Below, in pieces: positions 4,983 to 5,600 of a stretch of 5,600 bases of DNA. The position numbers were made by a program, and so were the translations under genes. Below the pieces are notes generated by a model. It had not been told where the DNA came from. It saw only the letters and a program-made list of their open reading frames with translations, and ran no database searches. Numbering within the stretch: the stretch's first letter is position 1; every line of letters begins with the position of its first letter. This stretch comes from a bacterium (GTDB taxonomy: Bacteria; Patescibacteriota; Saccharimonadia; Saccharimonadales; UBA4665), in contig JAJZWG010000041.1 in NCBI GenBank assembly GCA_021846795.1, positions 1-5,600 on the forward strand, given 5' to 3'.

Positions 4983-5600
4983 GTTTAAGTTTACGTAATT
5001 CTGGTAATAATTTTGTGCCTAGCATTTTAATTGTTGCGACTTGATCGACTGAAGTTGTTTGAATGCCAACTATGTCAGCACCTAATTCTGTAATTAATGG
5101 TCCATAAGCTTCAAGATAGTCATTGATATTTCTTAATTGTTTGTAACTATTAAGTATTGTTTTATGAGGCATTTGATCAGCTTCATTTTGAAGTTGAATT
5201 GGACTAACAGGATCTGATCGACTGGGTGCTCGTAAACCTCTTAGAGGCTTAATGGCTTGCCAGGCTTCTTGATCATTTTGAGCGTAAATAGACCAAAGAT
5301 TAGCGATGACTTGAAAATTTTGATTGTGGCTAATAGAAGAAGAAACATTGATCAGATTGAGAGCTTCTGAAATGTTTTTAACACTAATTATGATTCCATT
5401 GTAGTGCTTGCCTGCTGTTGTGGCGCTTTGAGGACCGCCTGCAGCTAGAAAGATTGGTACATTATGGAGTGGCGGACTATATAATTTAGCGGCTTGAGTC
5501 TGATAATAATTACCATCAAAGTTTAAACTTTGACCAGATAATAATTTTTGTATAATTTCTCTGGCTTCATTAAGTCGTTGAGATCTTTCTTTATATGATG
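4966..5600 (-). CDS. LLM-class oxidoreductase related to F420-dependent glucose-6-phosphate dehydrogenase (5'-truncated by window edge)
   Basis: The minus-strand frame has no stop from 5600 down to TGA at 4968-4966, giving 210 complete visible residues, the C-terminal two thirds of a protein of about 330. An ATG at 5172 is internal: family-conserved sequence continues upstream of it. Visible landmarks are LNEAREIIQKLLSGQ, FDGNYY (nt 5503-5520), VPIFLAAGGP (nt 5431-5460) followed by SATTAGKHYNGIII, then DPVSPIQLQNEADQMP, and finally LGTKLLPELRKL. This order and spacing match the FGD/hydroxymycolate-dehydrogenase group of F420 enzymes (TIGR03557-like). By alignment from memory, the Arg that binds the sugar phosphate in mycobacterial FGD (KRW) appears as NSY here, so glucose-6-phosphate is doubtful as substrate. 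The Asp-His cofactor residues lie outside the window. The gene is cotranscribed with the Rv1855c-like gene just downstream. Confidence 0.88.
   Translation of the reverse strand, partial: SYKERSQRLNEAREIIQKLLSGQSLNFDGNYYQTQAAKLYSPPLHNVPIFLAAGGPQSATTAGKHYNGIIISVKNISEALNLINVSSSISHNQNFQVIANLWSIYAQNDQEAWQAIKPLRGLRAPSRSDPVSPIQLQNEADQMPHKTILNSYKQLRNINDYLEAYGPLITELGADIVGIQTTSVDQVATIKMLGTKLLPELRKLKQRRLL

Noticed and set aside
4966..5172. A separate 68-residue protein starting at the ATG at 5172
   Set aside because: The same frame is open through 5600 and the upstream part carries the AAGGP and FDGNYY motifs of an LLM oxidoreductase, so this is only its C-terminus.

Overview
The window is AT-rich (roughly one third G+C by eye) and densely coding, with short intergenic gaps and the standard bacterial code: TGA ends one gene at an ATGA junction, and Trp is TGG. 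The lean layout, low GC, and mix of leaderless-looking and Shine-Dalgarno starts, together with two F420-type (luciferase-like) oxidoreductases and an actinobacterial-looking membrane protein, suggest a Patescibacteria/CPR genome, most likely Saccharibacteria-like. This assignment is an inference from gene content. No rRNA or universal marker is present to prove it.

Layout, left to right. (1) Positions 2-829, +: the 3' part of a gene for a large extracytoplasmic protein with one C-terminal membrane segment, function unknown. (2) 896-1846, +: a membrane-anchored, exported phosphoesterase of the acid phosphatase/phospholipase C type. It has its own consensus promoter, placed so that the transcript would start at the ATG. 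(3) 1853-2245, -: a small YggT-family membrane protein, converging on the phosphoesterase gene with a 6-base gap. (4) 2340-3017, -: a cysteine-free Crp/Fnr-family regulator with an FNR-like recognition helix, also with a promoter that predicts a leaderless mRNA. (5) 3180-3386, +: a very basic 68-residue protein of unknown function, divergent from the regulator. (6) 3493-4068, +: a YecD-type isochorismatase-fold protein in which Gly replaces the nucleophilic Cys. (7) 4088-4969 and 4966 to beyond the right edge, both -: two LLM-class oxidoreductases in one transcription unit, with a 4-base stop/start overlap. The downstream one is Rv1855c-like. The upstream one is related to F420-dependent glucose-6-phosphate dehydrogenase.

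How the genes fit together. The clearest functional unit is the pair of translationally coupled F420-type oxidoreductases, which implies that the cell makes or acquires a deazaflavin cofactor. The regulator is the only transcription factor seen, and it could control itself, the divergent small gene or the YggT gene, but no convincing operator was found. The phosphoesterase and the first gene are envelope proteins. I see no mobile element, CRISPR array, tRNA or rRNA, and no strong intrinsic terminator. No gap between genes exceeds 165 bases. Nothing here is clearly a new multi-gene system. The most useful leads are the F420 pair, the unusual Crp/Fnr protein, the TATAAT-N6-ATG promoter geometry, and the unidentified first and fifth genes.
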